Shown one piece after another: positions 44,275 to 51,099 of a stretch of DNA of 64,000 bases. Each line of letters starts with the position of its first letter. The first letter of the stretch is position 1. Origin of the DNA: an uncultured Bacteroides sp. (lineage in GTDB: Bacteria > Bacteroidota > Bacteroidia > Bacteroidales > Bacteroidaceae); assembly GCF_902491285.1 (NCBI RefSeq), contig NZ_CABUHK010000001.1, positions 114,252 to 178,251 on the forward strand. Reading direction: 5' to 3'. The notes below the pieces were generated by a model. That model was not told the DNA's origin. It made no database searches and saw only the letters and a list, made by a program, of their open reading frames with translations. Made by a program: the position numbers and the translations under genes.

Positions 44275-45575
44275 GACACTATGATTCTATATTGTTCCAT
44301 AATTTGACTTCTCTTACTCATCTCTTCCTTCGTCGGCGAGAATCCCATATACTTGCAGGCATGGTCGTTCTTGATGATACAGATGCACATCCGCTTGTAT
44401 GTAGGTATCTCCCTAAACTCCGGTATATCAATATCATCCTGATATTCCATACGTACCGGTTTCTTCAGCGTTTTATAATTGCTGTTGTCCATGACGATAA
44501 TCGGCACTTTGGCATCAATCAGTTTCTTGATAGTGGCCTCACTCAGGCAGCCCCCCTTCGTCCGCCAGAAGTTTACGCTCACCGACAACTTCCGAAGATA
44601 ATTCTTCCGTGCCCGCTCCGGCAAAGTGGACAGCAGGAAGTACATAAACTCACGCCACGTATATCCTTCGGGCAGTTTCACCGATTGCCACCCCATGGCA
44701 TGAGTACCGCCATACATTCCGGTAAAGTTGACACCGTTCACCCGCCCTATCATCTTGCCCCATGTATTGGGATCGAGCACCCGATAGAGCTGGAGACTCT
44801 CCTGCGCTTCATTGATAAAGGGACTTGCCACACGCTGCCGTTCCAGGTTGACACCCGCACGATAATAAAGGTCATACAACGTATTATAATCCCACTGGAA
44901 CTTTCCGTTGGCAGTCCATACATCCGTCGTTTTCCAGTCGAAGATAGGATAGGCATTATAAATGTCGTTCCCCACTTTCGATGTCCACTTGTACTTATGA
45001 TACATCTGGAATTTGCGGCTCATGTAGATACACCGCCACCGGTTGAAACTTTCCTGCGTGCGGATTCCGATCAGGCAGCAAGTCCGCACTGCGTCATTTT
45101 TATTATGTATCCATTGCGCAAAACGCATCTGGAACTCATAATCCCACATCGTTGTGTTATAAAATGGAAAGTCGTCCTTGGTCATTGCCTTCTTGGGCAT
45201 GGAGCGCACCCATATATTCTTCTTACTGTCTTCCCAGGGGCGCCAGAATGATTGATACATAGATGTACACGTAGACACGCGGAAAGGCACACACACCCGG
45301 TACACATCCAAAATATCCTTATTAACTTCCAGAATCCGGTCTACATAATCAATGGTCATCTTATATTGAATCTCGTAATCCATATGAAAGACTCCGAGAC
45401 GTATTTTCAAATTATTCTTCCGGATATAGTCTATACACATGTTCAACAGTACCCCGCTGTCCTTGCCACCGGAAAAAGATACATAGATATTATCAAACTC
45501 GTTAAATATAACCTTTAGTCGTTCTTGTGCCAGTTCATATACATTTTTTGTTCCTGTTATCTTCTTTTTCCCCAT
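44271..45575 (-). CDS. PP-loop ATPase, PAPS reductase-like (DUF3440, IbrA-like)
   Basis: This protein of 434 residues has the PP-loop SGGKDS (35-40) in VSFSGGKDSGVLLNM, as in PAPS reductases and DndC-type proteins. RVCVPFRVSTCTS and CCLIGIRTQESFNRW follow. A long C-terminal DUF3440 region (GKMIGRVNGVNFTGMYGGTHAMGW, RMCICIIKNDHACKYMGF) ends the protein. It is not part of a cysteine pathway cluster. The coupled ParB-like gene and the small acetyltransferase 3 bases upstream suggest a three-gene operon that modifies nucleic acid or protein, perhaps with sulfur or adenylate chemistry. The function is unproven. A 960-base open frame on the opposite strand is a shadow. Confidence 0.82.
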   Translation of the reverse strand: MGKKKITGTKNVYELAQERLKVIFNEFDNIYVSFSGGKDSGVLLNMCIDYIRKNNLKIRLGVFHMDYEIQYKMTIDYVDRILEVNKDILDVYRVCVPFRVSTCTSMYQSFWRPWEDSKKNIWVRSMPKKAMTKDDFPFYNTTMWDYEFQMRFAQWIHNKNDAVRTCCLIGIRTQESFNRWRCIYMSRKFQMYHKYKWTSKVGNDIYNAYPIFDWKTTDVWTANGKFQWDYNTLYDLYYRAGVNLERQRVASPFINEAQESLQLYRVLDPNTWGKMIGRVNGVNFTGMYGGTHAMGWQSVKLPEGYTWREFMYFLLSTLPERARKNYLRKLSVSVNFWRTKGGCLSEATIKKLIDAKVPIIVMDNSNYKTLKKPVRMEYQDDIDIPEFREIPTYKRMCICIIKNDHACKYMGFSPTKEEMSKRSQIMEQYRIIVS

Positions 45576-45578
45576 ATA

Positions 45579-45986
45579 TCATCTATACATTTTAACATAT
45601 CTTGTCCACTTTTTATCCATGGATATAAATTCAAACTTCTCGAATATTTCTTTGTCTTGTATCAATGTGACAGAATTAAGCAGCCAGTTCTCGGGGGCGA
45701 ACTCCTTAATGATGGCAGGTAACAGATGCGACAGAATTTCCTCCCGTTCAGCATCTTCTGCATTCACATAATAATTATTGATTACAGCCTTCTTCCGGTT
45801 TTTTTGCTCTACCGGAATGAAACCTACCACCTCTTTATCTTTCAGTGCAATAAACCACACATACTCCTCGCTTGTTTTGAAAGGGTAATTATTATTGGCG
45901 CGTATGACTTCAGGATCCATAACCATCGGTGCCAAGAGCCGATACAAGTGTTTGTCTTTTCCTTTTAATTGTATTATCTGTATCAT
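45579..45986 (-). CDS. Small GNAT-like acetyltransferase
   Basis: This protein of about 135 residues starts at the ATG giving MIQIIQLKGKDKHLYR; a TTG three codons earlier is less likely. It looks like a short GNAT fold: FIALKDKEVVGFIPVEQKN (strands 3-4), AVINNYYVNAEDAEREEILSHLLPAII (the region before the acetyl-CoA loop) and a C-terminal WLLNSVTLIQDKEIFEKFEFISM. The acetyl-CoA loop is poorly conserved, so activity is uncertain. It is the first gene of the operon with the IbrA/IbrB-like pair (3-base gap). A full -7 box (TATTTTTG on the minus strand, 46014-46007) lies just upstream. Confidence 0.7.
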   Translation of the reverse strand: MIQIIQLKGKDKHLYRLLAPMVMDPEVIRANNNYPFKTSEEYVWFIALKDKEVVGFIPVEQKNRKKAVINNYYVNAEDAEREEILSHLLPAIIKEFAPENWLLNSVTLIQDKEIFEKFEFISMDKKWTRYVKMYR

Positions 45987-46091
45987 ATCATTCAAAAATG
46001 GACATACAAAAATAAGGAAAAAATATCAATTCAGTCATTTCTGTTCCTAAAACATTTGTTTTTCATATTATTATCTTTATATTTAATATTA

Positions 46092-46508
46092 TTAATGTCT
46101 GGCATTCACCATTCCTCTTTCACGTTTAAAGTAAGTCAGCACGGTAGCAGAACTGAGATATTCACGTCCGGGAATGTGCGACCGACTCCGGAATTTATAA
46201 CGTGCACACACCACTTCACATGCCAGCCTATACTTAAAAAACAGTTTATAACGATGCTGTAGATAATCAAATATCTGGCAGAGGTGTGCAAAAGTCTCCC
46301 CTACTTTATCATTGGGAATAATTTGTGGCGCACGGTTCGTATCTTCTATATGCTCCATCTCATTAAGTATATATTCCAATTGTTCTATTTCCTCTTCCGT
46401 CTTTTGCATTGTACACTTCATTTGTTCCGACTTCTCTTTCTGGTGCATGTATTGTTCACGCTTATGTTGTAAACGTTCCTTTATTGCTTCTGTTCCTTTT
46501 AATTCCAT
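46092..46508 (-). CDS. Hypothetical coiled-coil protein
   Basis: This protein of 138 residues is not recognised. Residues of about 5-55 are highly charged and form a probable coiled coil (IKERLQHKREQYMHQKEKSEQMKCTMQKTEEEIEQLEYILNEM). The second half is basic (FKYRLACEVVCARYKFRSRSH). There is no signal peptide or membrane segment. A full -7 box (TATATTTG, 46597-46590 on the minus strand) lies about 80 bases upstream. It has its own promoter and lies between the IbrA/IbrB-like operon and the replication-type cassette, so it may belong to either. Confidence 0.6.
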   Translation of the reverse strand: MELKGTEAIKERLQHKREQYMHQKEKSEQMKCTMQKTEEEIEQLEYILNEMEHIEDTNRAPQIIPNDKVGETFAHLCQIFDYLQHRYKLFFKYRLACEVVCARYKFRSRSHIPGREYLSSATVLTYFKRERGMVNARH

Positions 46509-46958
46509 AATTTTTTAGTTATACATGAATACTCTGGCACTGCTTCCGGATAGCCATTTAAAATGCCATATAAAATCTCTTTTCGCATGCAAATATAGAG
46601 AAGATTGTTTAAATAATTAGATTTTTAATTAAAAATTTTTTCACGGAAATGAGATATTTAAATTACCGGCATTAAAAAGTTTGTTTTTTCAGCCTGTGAG
46701 GCAAGTAGTACTTTTGTGGCGTAATCAAACTTTGTAGATAATGGAAAAGGAGAAAAAGATACAATGTATTTTAATACATTCTTTCTTTACTATATATATT
46801 ATGGGGATTGAGGGGTGGTCGAAGCGCGATTACGACATACGCGGTTCCCCGTTCAAACAAGGCATTTGAGAAAGACGAAAGAGGTCGGTTCGGGTGGTTC
46901 AAAAAAACAGAGGTACCAAACAGCCGGAATACTTTCATAATATATTCACCAAAACTAT
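46509..46958. other. Divergent intergenic region with a possible small gene
   Basis: These 450 bases separate the coiled-coil gene from the replication-type gene. They contain the minus-strand box at 46590-46597, a plus-strand TACTTTTG box at 46709-46716 (with TTTG at 46680-46683, spacing 25), and a 42-codon open frame at 46741-46869 with a perfect 8-2-8 palindrome AATGTATT-TT-AATACATT (46763-46780). Confidence 0.5.
46741..46869 (+). CDS. Possible 42-residue peptide
   Basis: The ATG is 25 bases after a TACTTTTG box and opens a frame of 42 codons (MEKEKKIQCILIHSFF...SPFKQGI). No known family is recognised. The codons overlap a palindrome at 46763-46780 that may be an operator, so the region could be a regulatory leader and not a gene. 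Judged possible only. Confidence 0.25.
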   Translation: MEKEKKIQCILIHSFFTIYIMGIEGWSKRDYDIRGSPFKQGI

Positions 46959-47582
46959 ATGAAAATGAATAAACCAACAGCAGAAATGCTAAAAAAGGGA
47001 TATCTTCTCTTCCCTAAAGTGTTATTTGAGGAGCAGATTAAAGCGACTAAAGGCGCAAGAGGATACTTCGATGCCTTTATCCTGGTATTAACCCACGTCA
47101 ATTACAGCACCACAGAGTGTTGTACCCATAATCACACGTTCGAGTGTCGCCGTGGCGAGTCCGTGATGTCCATCGCTCGCTGGGCTGAATTGTTCGGATG
47201 GAAACGCAGCCGTACACGGTATTTCTTCAATAAGATGTATGAAGAGGGTATTATCCAGAGAGTTGCCAACCCGTATACCACTCACATACGTATCCCCGCC
47301 TACGATATGTTCGTTGGACAGAAGCGTCGCGAGAATGCCCGTGAAGAAACGAACGGAGTCACCTTCGAAACATTCTGGGAGAAATATCATGAAGTAACCC
47401 AAACGCCCAAGCTCAATATCGGGCGGGCGCGCCGGGAATGGAAAAAACTTTCTCCTCATGAGCGAAATCTCAGCCTGAAGAATATTGATGAATATTATGA
47501 CAACCTAGCAGATACGAAATACTGTATGCAGGCAAGCACGTATCTGTCGTACAAAGCATTCATGAATGAATATGATTATTAG
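46959..47582 (+). CDS. Winged-helix replication-type protein
   Basis: This protein of 207 residues has an N-terminal segment GYLLFPKVLFEEQIKATKGARGYFDAFILVLTHVNYS. A winged-helix-like part follows (about 65-115: CRRGESVMSIARWAELFGWKRSRTRYFFNKMYEEGIIQRV). A C-terminal part carries FWEKYHEVTQTPKLNIGRARREWKKLSPHERNLSLKNIDEYY, which resembles phage replication or helicase-loader proteins. The DnaB-type helicase gene starts 8 bases downstream, so this is probably its loader or initiator partner. Such pairs occur in phages and also as fixed cassettes in Bacteroides chromosomes. Confidence 0.7.
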   Translation: MKMNKPTAEMLKKGYLLFPKVLFEEQIKATKGARGYFDAFILVLTHVNYSTTECCTHNHTFECRRGESVMSIARWAELFGWKRSRTRYFFNKMYEEGIIQRVANPYTTHIRIPAYDMFVGQKRRENAREETNGVTFETFWEKYHEVTQTPKLNIGRARREWKKLSPHERNLSLKNIDEYYDNLADTKYCMQASTYLSYKAFMNEYDY

Positions 47583-47590
47583 AAAAGAGA

Positions 47591-48970
47591 ATGAGTGAAA
47601 TTTTAAACCCGCAGGATGCCGAGCTCGAGGAAATCGTACTCGGCGCCTGCCTGCTGGAAAGCAAAGCTATCACACTGGTTGCAGACATATTGCGACCGGA
47701 AGTTTTTTACACTGAAACAAACCGTGAGATTTATTCCGCCTTGCAGAGCATGTACCGTGCCGGACAGGCAATAGACATCATGACGGCAAAAGAGGAACTT
47801 GCCCGACGCGGCAAGCTCGAATTCATAGGCGGGCCTTACACAATAGTACGCATCAGCGCCCGTGTAGTGTCCAGTGCACATCTCGAATACCATGCCCGGA
47901 TTCTGAAACAGAAATATATCCGCCGCGAAGCGATTCTGGCGTTCCACAAACTCCTGGCACTGGCGGCCGATGAAACAACCGACATAGATGATACACTGGC
48001 TGATGCCCATACCCTTTTCGACCGGCTGGAGAAAGAGCGTGGCAACTCCGAACATCTTCGTTCCATGTTGCAACTTATGGATGATACTATCAAGCAGATA
48101 GAAGTCCGCATTGCCTCTAACAAGAATGGTGTCACGGGGCTGCCCACCGGATTTGCCGACCTCGACCGCCTGACGTGCGGCTGGCAACCCGGTGACGAGG
48201 TAGTTATCGCCGCCCGTCCCGCAGTAGGCAAAACCGCCTTTGCCCTGCACCTGGCACGGGCTGCCGCTATTGCCGGATACCATATCGCTGTATATAGTCT
48301 CGAAATGCAAGGCGAACGCCTGGGAGATCGCTGGTTACTGGCTGCCGCTCCGAGGGTCAACCCTGACCATCTCCGCAGCGGACAGCTTACTCCCAACGAG
48401 TTACAGCAAATACACGAAGCGTCAACGGAACTGTCACGCCTGCCCATTCACATCGATGATAATCCGTCAGTAAGCATGGATTATGTCCGCTCTTCGGCAA
48501 AACTGTTGCATAGCAAAGGGCAATGTGACGGTATCATCATCGACTACCTGCAACTGTGCGACATGAAAAGCGACCAGAACAACCGCAACCGCGAGCAAGA
48601 GGTAGCCCAGGCCAGCCGTAAAGCCAAGATGCTGGCAAAAGATCTGAATATCCCCGTGATACTTCTCAGCCAGTTGAACCGTAACGTGGAAGGACGTCCC
48701 GACAATCGCCCCAGCCTGAGCGACCTTCGCGAAAGTGGAGCTATCGAACAAGACGCGGACTTGGTACTGATGCTTTCACGCCCCGCCCTTTCAGGACGTG
48801 AGACAGACCGCAAGAGTTCATATCCTACCGAAGGGCTGGGTGTGATAGATGTTGTCAAACACCGTAACGGAACGACCAAGGAACTTTACTTCAGACATGA
48901 CCCGAGCATGACAAAGCTGGAAGACTACGTGCCCGGAATAGATTGGATGAAAAAGAATACAACCGCTTAG
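47591..48970 (+). CDS. DnaB-like replicative helicase (accessory copy)
   Basis: This protein of 459 residues has the DnaB N-terminal domain (about 8-110: DAELEEIVLGACLLESKAI), then the RecA-like DnaB C domain. The latter has the Walker A motif ARPAVGKTAFAL (Lys214), IIIDYLQLCDM (Walker B), VILLSQLNRNVEGRPDNRPSLSDLRESGAIEQDADLVLML (DnaB motif 4) and KHRNGTTKELYFRHD. It is shorter than the roughly 510-530 residues of a typical main Bacteroides DnaB and sits behind a winged-helix loader-like gene. It is therefore likely an accessory, phage-derived copy. A GC-rich hairpin follows at 49006-49037. Confidence 0.88.
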   Translation: MSEILNPQDAELEEIVLGACLLESKAITLVADILRPEVFYTETNREIYSALQSMYRAGQAIDIMTAKEELARRGKLEFIGGPYTIVRISARVVSSAHLEYHARILKQKYIRREAILAFHKLLALAADETTDIDDTLADAHTLFDRLEKERGNSEHLRSMLQLMDDTIKQIEVRIASNKNGVTGLPTGFADLDRLTCGWQPGDEVVIAARPAVGKTAFALHLARAAAIAGYHIAVYSLEMQGERLGDRWLLAAAPRVNPDHLRSGQLTPNELQQIHEASTELSRLPIHIDDNPSVSMDYVRSSAKLLHSKGQCDGIIIDYLQLCDMKSDQNNRNREQEVAQASRKAKMLAKDLNIPVILLSQLNRNVEGRPDNRPSLSDLRESGAIEQDADLVLMLSRPALSGRETDRKSSYPTEGLGVIDVVKHRNGTTKELYFRHDPSMTKLEDYVPGIDWMKKNTTA

Positions 48971-49005
48971 CCGTTTTTTATCAAACATTCGACTTATTTA
49001 TTTTA

Positions 49006-49037
49006 ACCGCCCGCTTGATTGGAGACAAGCGGGCGGT
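49006..49037 (+). terminator. GC-rich hairpin after the DnaB-like gene
   Basis: ACCGCCCGCTTG (49006-49017) and CAAGCGGGCGGT (49026-49037) form a perfect 12-pair stem with an 8-base loop. It starts 36 bases after the helicase stop codon. The U-tract is weak on the plus strand, but the stem is strong enough to act as a terminator. Confidence 0.65.
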
Positions 49038-49058
49038 CGGTATTTGGAGAACAAGCGT

Positions 49059-49120
49059 ATCTTTGAATTAGAACGACCACTCTTTTCTATTCAAAGGAGC
49101 GGTCGTTCTAATTCAAAGAT
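49059..49120. repeat. Perfect 20-base inverted repeat
   Basis: 49059-49078 is the exact reverse complement of 49101-49120, with a 22-base spacer. The right arm is part of the first unit of the tandem repeat at 49100-49165. The use is unknown: it may be a binding site, or a terminator for the DUF4248 gene on the minus strand. Confidence 0.75.
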
Positions 49121-49165
49121 ACAGTCGTTTCAACTCAAAGGTACAGTCGTTTCAACCCAAAAACA
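49100..49165. repeat. Three tandem 22-base imperfect repeats
   Basis: Units 49100-49121, 49122-49143 and 49144-49165 share the pattern C-[AG]-GTCGTT-C-x-A-[AC]-CAAA and are joined head to tail. A fourth partial unit (CGGTC) starts at 49166 at the DUF4248 stop codon. Together with the inverted unit at 49059-49078 this makes four related copies in about 110 bases. It is too short and too variable for a CRISPR array. Confidence 0.65.
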
Positions 49166-49168
49166 CGG

Positions 49169-49432
49169 TCATCTTACATCAGCATGTTCATGCATAAGAA
49201 TATAGCCATCCGGTTCTCCCAAATAACGTACGATTAAGCGAACCTCCCGCGCGCTGAACATTTTCAGTTTCGGGTGAAAATCCCCCGCCGTCAATTCCTC
49301 CATCAAAGGCATACAATTACGCATCCAGCGACGGAGTTTGGCTACGGATACAGGGTCACTCAAATATGGGAAATACATCCTTGCCAGTTCTAACTTATCA
49401 TAGCATCTCACGCAAAATCTAACTTCTTCCAT
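49169..49432 (-). CDS. DUF4248-like small protein
   Basis: This protein of 87 residues starts MEEVRFCVRCYDKLELARMYFP, followed by SVAKLRRWMRNCMPLMEEL and the ending FSAREVRLIVRYLGEPDGY. The order F-x-V-R-x-Y-x-K-x-E-L-A-x-x-Y-F-P and the final LGEP are the signs of DUF4248. These proteins are very common in Bacteroides, usually divergent from a gene for an HU-like protein, as here. The likely helix-turn-helix character suggests DNA binding, but this has not been shown. It is encoded on the minus strand, divergent from the HU-like gene. Confidence 0.75.
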   Translation of the reverse strand: MEEVRFCVRCYDKLELARMYFPYLSDPVSVAKLRRWMRNCMPLMEELTAGDFHPKLKMFSAREVRLIVRYLGEPDGYILMHEHADVR

Positions 49433-49518
49433 TTTATCCGGATTATTCTAATATTAATGGTATAAAGGTAGTGTTTTTTCCGTATACCGGCAAGTATTTA
49501 GTCAAAAATAATAACTAC

Positions 49519-49544
49519 CGTTCAGTGTCGTTCACTAACGTTCA
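49519..49544 (+). promoter_or_regulatory. Three CGTTCA repeats in helical phase before the HU-like gene
   Basis: CGTTCA occurs at 49519-49524, 49529-49534 and 49539-49544, exactly 10 bases apart. The last copy is 19 bases before the -7 box TATCTTTG and so covers the -33 position. This is the geometry of an operator for a regulator binding one face of the DNA. Confidence 0.55.
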
Positions 49545-49571
49545 CTCCCCTGCTCCGATATGGTATCTTTG
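49541..49571 (+). promoter_or_regulatory. Promoter of the HU-like gene
   Basis: The -7 box TATCTTTG (49564-49571) is a full consensus match. At the -33 distance lies TTCA (49541-49544, spacing 19), part of the CGTTCA repeats. The leader to the ATG at 49650 would be about 70 bases. Confidence 0.6.
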
Positions 49572-49649
49572 CAGTGTAATCGATTACAGGAATATGTTTT
49601 CCAAGAAGTAAACAGTAAGTTTCAAGTATTAATCTTAAAAGAAAAAATT

Positions 49650-50135
49650 ATGGCACAGAAGTATGTAGTAGTGGAACGAAAGAACCCATTGAAGCCACAG
49701 GAACCGGCTAAGTTTTATGCGATGGCACGTAGCAACCGCAGGGTGGATACAGACGAGATAATCAGTCGTATCTCAGAGCGTTCTTCCTTTTCCATCGGTG
49801 AGCTGAAAGGTTGCATCACGGAGTTTTTGTTGGAAATGAAGAATCAGTTGGCACTGGGTAATATTGTTCTTTTGGGGGATATGGGGAGCTTCCGTATAAC
49901 GATTTCCACCGGCAATGCGACGGAAACAGCAGAGAAGTTCAAGGCGGCCACCTGTATCAAGATATCGCACGTCCGTTTTCATCCGGGAAGTATGCTCGTG
50001 GATATGTGTAAGGCGATGAAGTACACCTTAATCAAGCCGGGCAAAGAGGAAGGCGATGATGATGTCACCGTTCCCGATCCGAATCCGGACGATGGAAACG
50101 ACGGAGAAACTCCCGATCCGGATCCGGCAGCATAA
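49650..50135 (+). CDS. HU-like DNA-binding protein with acidic tail
   Basis: This protein of about 161 residues starts MAQKYVVVERKNPL; an upstream in-frame start at 49560 is rejected because it overlaps the promoter. It belongs to the long HU/IHF-related family of Bacteroidetes. It has a helical part (VDTDEIISRISERSSFSIGELKGCITEFLLEM), then the beta-arm region GNIVLLGDMGSFRITIS and VRFHPGSML. An acidic tail (about 130-161) rich in Asp, Pro and Gly (DDDVTVPDPNPDDG) follows and is not part of normal HU. It precedes the smalltalk-type peptide and the amidase in the order usual for this Bacteroides cassette. Confidence 0.85.
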   Translation: MAQKYVVVERKNPLKPQEPAKFYAMARSNRRVDTDEIISRISERSSFSIGELKGCITEFLLEMKNQLALGNIVLLGDMGSFRITISTGNATETAEKFKAATCIKISHVRFHPGSMLVDMCKAMKYTLIKPGKEEGDDDVTVPDPNPDDGNDGETPDPDPAA

Positions 50136-50175
50136 TTTTAGCAGTTATATATTCACCATTTAAAAGTAAAAAGTC

Positions 50176-50277
50176 ATGAAAAAATCTATTTGGAAACAAA
50201 TCTTGCAAATCTTTATCACCGTAGCCACTTCAATCGTGTCCGCCCTGGGCGTAACGTCTTGTGCAGCTCATATCTAA
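50176..50277 (+). CDS. Smalltalk-type small protein
   Basis: This 33-residue protein starts MKKSIWKQILQIFITVATS and ends GVTSCAAHI. It has a hydrophobic helix and a cysteine in a lipobox-like context (GVTSC). Proteins of this pattern are annotated in Bacteroides as smalltalk proteins, and nearly always sit between an HU-like gene and an amidase gene, as here. The start is 40 bases after the HU-like stop codon and the stop is 13 bases before the amidase ATG. The function is unknown; a small membrane or lipoprotein role is likely. Confidence 0.75.
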   Translation: MKKSIWKQILQIFITVATSIVSALGVTSCAAHI

Positions 50278-50290
50278 ACGCACGAATGAG

Positions 50291-50749
50291 ATGAAAGACT
50301 TGAAAGAATTTTCCCTGAAAGAGGAATATGTGCCACGGAGCATCCAGTACATTGTCGTACATTGCAGTGCTACACGGGCAAATATTCCCTTCACGGAAGA
50401 GCAATTGCTCAAATGTCATTTAAAGCGGGGATTCAAATGCATCGGTTATCATTTTTATGTGACGAAAGACGGGGTTCTCCATCATACCCGTCCGATGAGT
50501 GAAATCGGAGCGCATGCACTGGGATTCAACTTACATAGTTTAGGAATTTGCTATGAAGGCGGACTGGATGAATCGGGAAAGCCGACTGACACAAGGACTG
50601 CTTTGCAGAAAGAGACGCTTCGGCGAGTATTGAGTGAGTTGAAAGGACTCTATCCCGAAGCAAGGATTGTAGGGCATTACCAGTTGAGTGCGGATGTACA
50701 TAAGGCTTGTCCTTGCTTTGACGCAAGAAAAGAGTATTCGGATTTGTAA
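50291..50749 (+). CDS. N-acetylmuramoyl-L-alanine amidase (T7 lysozyme-like)
   Basis: This amidase_2 family protein of about 152 residues starts MKDLKEFSLKEEYVPRS; the upstream GTG at 50261 overlaps the smalltalk gene. The zinc ligands expected from T7 lysozyme are present: His24 (IVVHCSAT), His129 (VGHYQLS) and Cys140 (HKACPCFD), with catalytic Lys138. It would cut the bond between muramic acid and L-alanine in peptidoglycan. No signal peptide is present, so release may need a helper; the small hydrophobic peptide encoded just upstream is a candidate, which is only an inference. Confidence 0.88.
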   Translation: MKDLKEFSLKEEYVPRSIQYIVVHCSATRANIPFTEEQLLKCHLKRGFKCIGYHFYVTKDGVLHHTRPMSEIGAHALGFNLHSLGICYEGGLDESGKPTDTRTALQKETLRRVLSELKGLYPEARIVGHYQLSADVHKACPCFDARKEYSDL

Positions 50750-50771
50750 AAGGTTTCGAGGAGAATTTAAT

Positions 50772-50806
50772 AGTAAAGGCGGCCGTTTAAAATGACCGCC
50801 TTTACT
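50772..50806 (+). terminator. Terminator after the amidase gene
   Basis: AGTAAAGGCGG (50772-50782) pairs perfectly with CCGCCTTTACT (50796-50806), with a 13-base loop. It lies 22 bases after the amidase stop codon. The U-tract is short. Confidence 0.7.
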
Positions 50807-50998
50807 TATTGTACGATATTACCCTATAAAGAATCCCTCAAATTATTTATTTAGAATCTTTCGGAAAAAGACATCAAGATGCAATGCACTATCCGGCGTA
50901 AATCTTTCGACCGGGCAAAAAACAAAGCCAAATACTTTACCGAAATTTGGTCTAATATTCCTTTTTATTAATTAAAAAGAAAGCTGTTTTTCAGGCGG
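50807..50998. other. Intergenic region before the FabH gene
   Basis: No gene is seen here. Together with the terminator at 50772 and the promoter at 51002-51031 it makes up the 350-base gap between the amidase and FabH genes. Confidence 0.5.
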
Positions 50999-51001
50999 TT
51001 G

Positions 51002-51031
51002 TTGGAATCCATTCTCTTTTCTCTATATTTG
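51002..51031 (+). promoter_or_regulatory. Promoter of the FabH gene
   Basis: The -7 box TATATTTG (51024-51031) fits the consensus fully, with TTG (51002-51004) 19 bases upstream as the -33 element. The leader to the ATG at 51100 is about 65 bases. Confidence 0.7.
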
Positions 51032-51099
51032 CGCCCACATTTATTATTTGCTATAAAAACCGTCTTATTCGAATAAAACAGCTAAATAAAATAGAACCG

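Noticed and set aside
44292..45251. Long plus-strand open frame (319 codons) opposite the DUF3440 gene
   Set aside because: It lies wholly antisense to a recognised gene, has a low-complexity His/Arg/Pro-rich translation without any known domain, and has no promoter or RBS; it is a coding shadow.
47603..48447. Two long minus-strand frames opposite the DnaB-like gene
   Set aside because: They mirror a strongly conserved helicase and give Ser/Ala- or Cys-rich translations without domains.
49100..49165. CRISPR array
   Set aside because: Repeats are head to tail without spacers, only 22 bases long and imperfect, and no cas genes are present.
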